Assembly (NCBI GenBank): GCA_019241095.1
Contig: JAFAXJ010000052.1
Location: forward strand, 1-7,470
Direction: 5' to 3'
Length of the DNA stretch: 7,470 nucleotides
Source: Verrucomicrobiota bacterium
GTDB lineage: Bacteria; Verrucomicrobiota; Verrucomicrobiia; Chthoniobacterales; JAFAMB01
Shown: piece by piece, positions 7,187-7,470 of the stretch
Position numbering within the stretch: position 1 is the first letter of the stretch
Layout of the letters: the number at the start of each line of letters is the position of its first letter
Made by a program: the position numbers and the translations under genes
The notes under the pieces: generated by a model
Seen by the model: the letters and a program-made list of their open reading frames with translations, nothing else
What the model was told of the DNA's origin: nothing
Databases searched by the model: none

Positions 7187-7470
7187 ATGACAACTGCTGA
7201 AACTGTGAGAGGCGGGCCGGATGACTTTCTGTCGATTATCCGGCGTCAGCAGTTGGGCAAACTGAAGATCTATCTCGGCGCATGTCCGGGAGTCGGAAAG
7301 ACTTACCAGATGCTGATTGAAGGCAATCGTCTGCGAAAGCAAGGGGTGGATGTTGTAATAGGTTATGTTGAGCCGCACGAGCGACCAGAAACCACCGCGC
7401 AGATTGGTGAACTTGAGATAGTTCCGCCTCTGGTAACCAAATATCATGGAATCACGTTGAAAGAGATGGA
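7187..7470 (+). CDS. kdpD: KdpD N-terminal sensing domain, 3' partial
   Basis: First 94 codons of the Kdp sensor protein, cut by the right edge. After about 20 residues the KdpD domain begins: GKLKIYLGACPGVGKTYQML (24-43) with a Walker A P-loop at residues 31-39, then DVVIGYVEPHERPET (55-69) and LEIVPP (76-81), as in KdpD proteins generally. In E. coli this cytoplasmic domain and the following Usp domain precede four membrane helices and a histidine kinase. The ATG at 7187 is the only sensible start, since an in-frame TAA stands at 7178-7180 and no in-frame ATG occurs again until codon 42, inside the P-loop region. There is no clear Shine-Dalgarno. Whether this copy continues into a kinase half cannot be seen; a separate kinase upstream makes a short, kinase-less KdpD plausible. 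Confidence 0.92.
   Translation, partial: MTTAETVRGGPDDFLSIIRRQQLGKLKIYLGACPGVGKTYQMLIEGNRLRKQGVDVVIGYVEPHERPETTAQIGELEIVPPLVTKYHGITLKEM

Noticed and set aside
7055..7447. 130-codon ORF on the minus strand across the kdpC-kdpD spacer
   Set aside because: It lies antisense to the start of kdpD, whose + strand product has an unmistakable P-loop. The minus-strand product shows no recognisable domain.

Overview
The window is a nearly complete high-affinity potassium uptake (Kdp) locus, with every gene on the + strand. It opens inside a sensor histidine kinase gene whose start lies left of the window. Next come a response regulator, two 27-residue single-helix membrane peptides (the second is KdpF), the pump genes kdpA, kdpB and kdpC, and the first 94 codons of kdpD, which runs off the right edge.

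Layout: 1-1687 histidine kinase (extracytoplasmic segment, TM, HAMP, PAS, HisKA, HATPase). 1684-2367 response regulator, overlapping the kinase by ATGA and made of a receiver plus TPR-like repeats with no DNA-binding domain. 2398-2481 unrecognised micro-ORF. 2495-2578 kdpF. 2609-4420 kdpA. 4441-6459 kdpB. 6482-7075 kdpC. 7076-7186 a 111-base spacer with a possible hairpin. 7187-7470 kdpD N-terminus. No stretch longer than about 300 bases lacks a gene, and I see no mobile element, tRNA, rRNA or CRISPR array.

How the genes work together: KdpA is the K+-selective membrane subunit, KdpB the P-type ATPase, KdpC the accessory subunit and KdpF a small stabilising peptide. KdpD normally senses K+ or turgor and phosphorylates the DNA-binding regulator KdpE. 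Here a different kinase and a regulator without a DNA-binding domain sit upstream of the pump genes, and the N-terminal sensing module of KdpD sits downstream. This suggests rewired Kdp control, possibly a KdpD that lacks its own kinase half, but the rest of kdpD is outside the window. No KdpE-type regulator is visible.

Organism: a bacterium of roughly 50% GC by eye. KdpA is longer than the E. coli form (603 versus 557 residues), a stand-alone HAMP/PAS kinase and receiver-TPR protein precede kdpF, and several starts lack a Shine-Dalgarno sequence. Together these point away from Enterobacteria and are compatible with Acidobacteriota, Verrucomicrobiota or a related soil phylum. That placement is a low-confidence inference.
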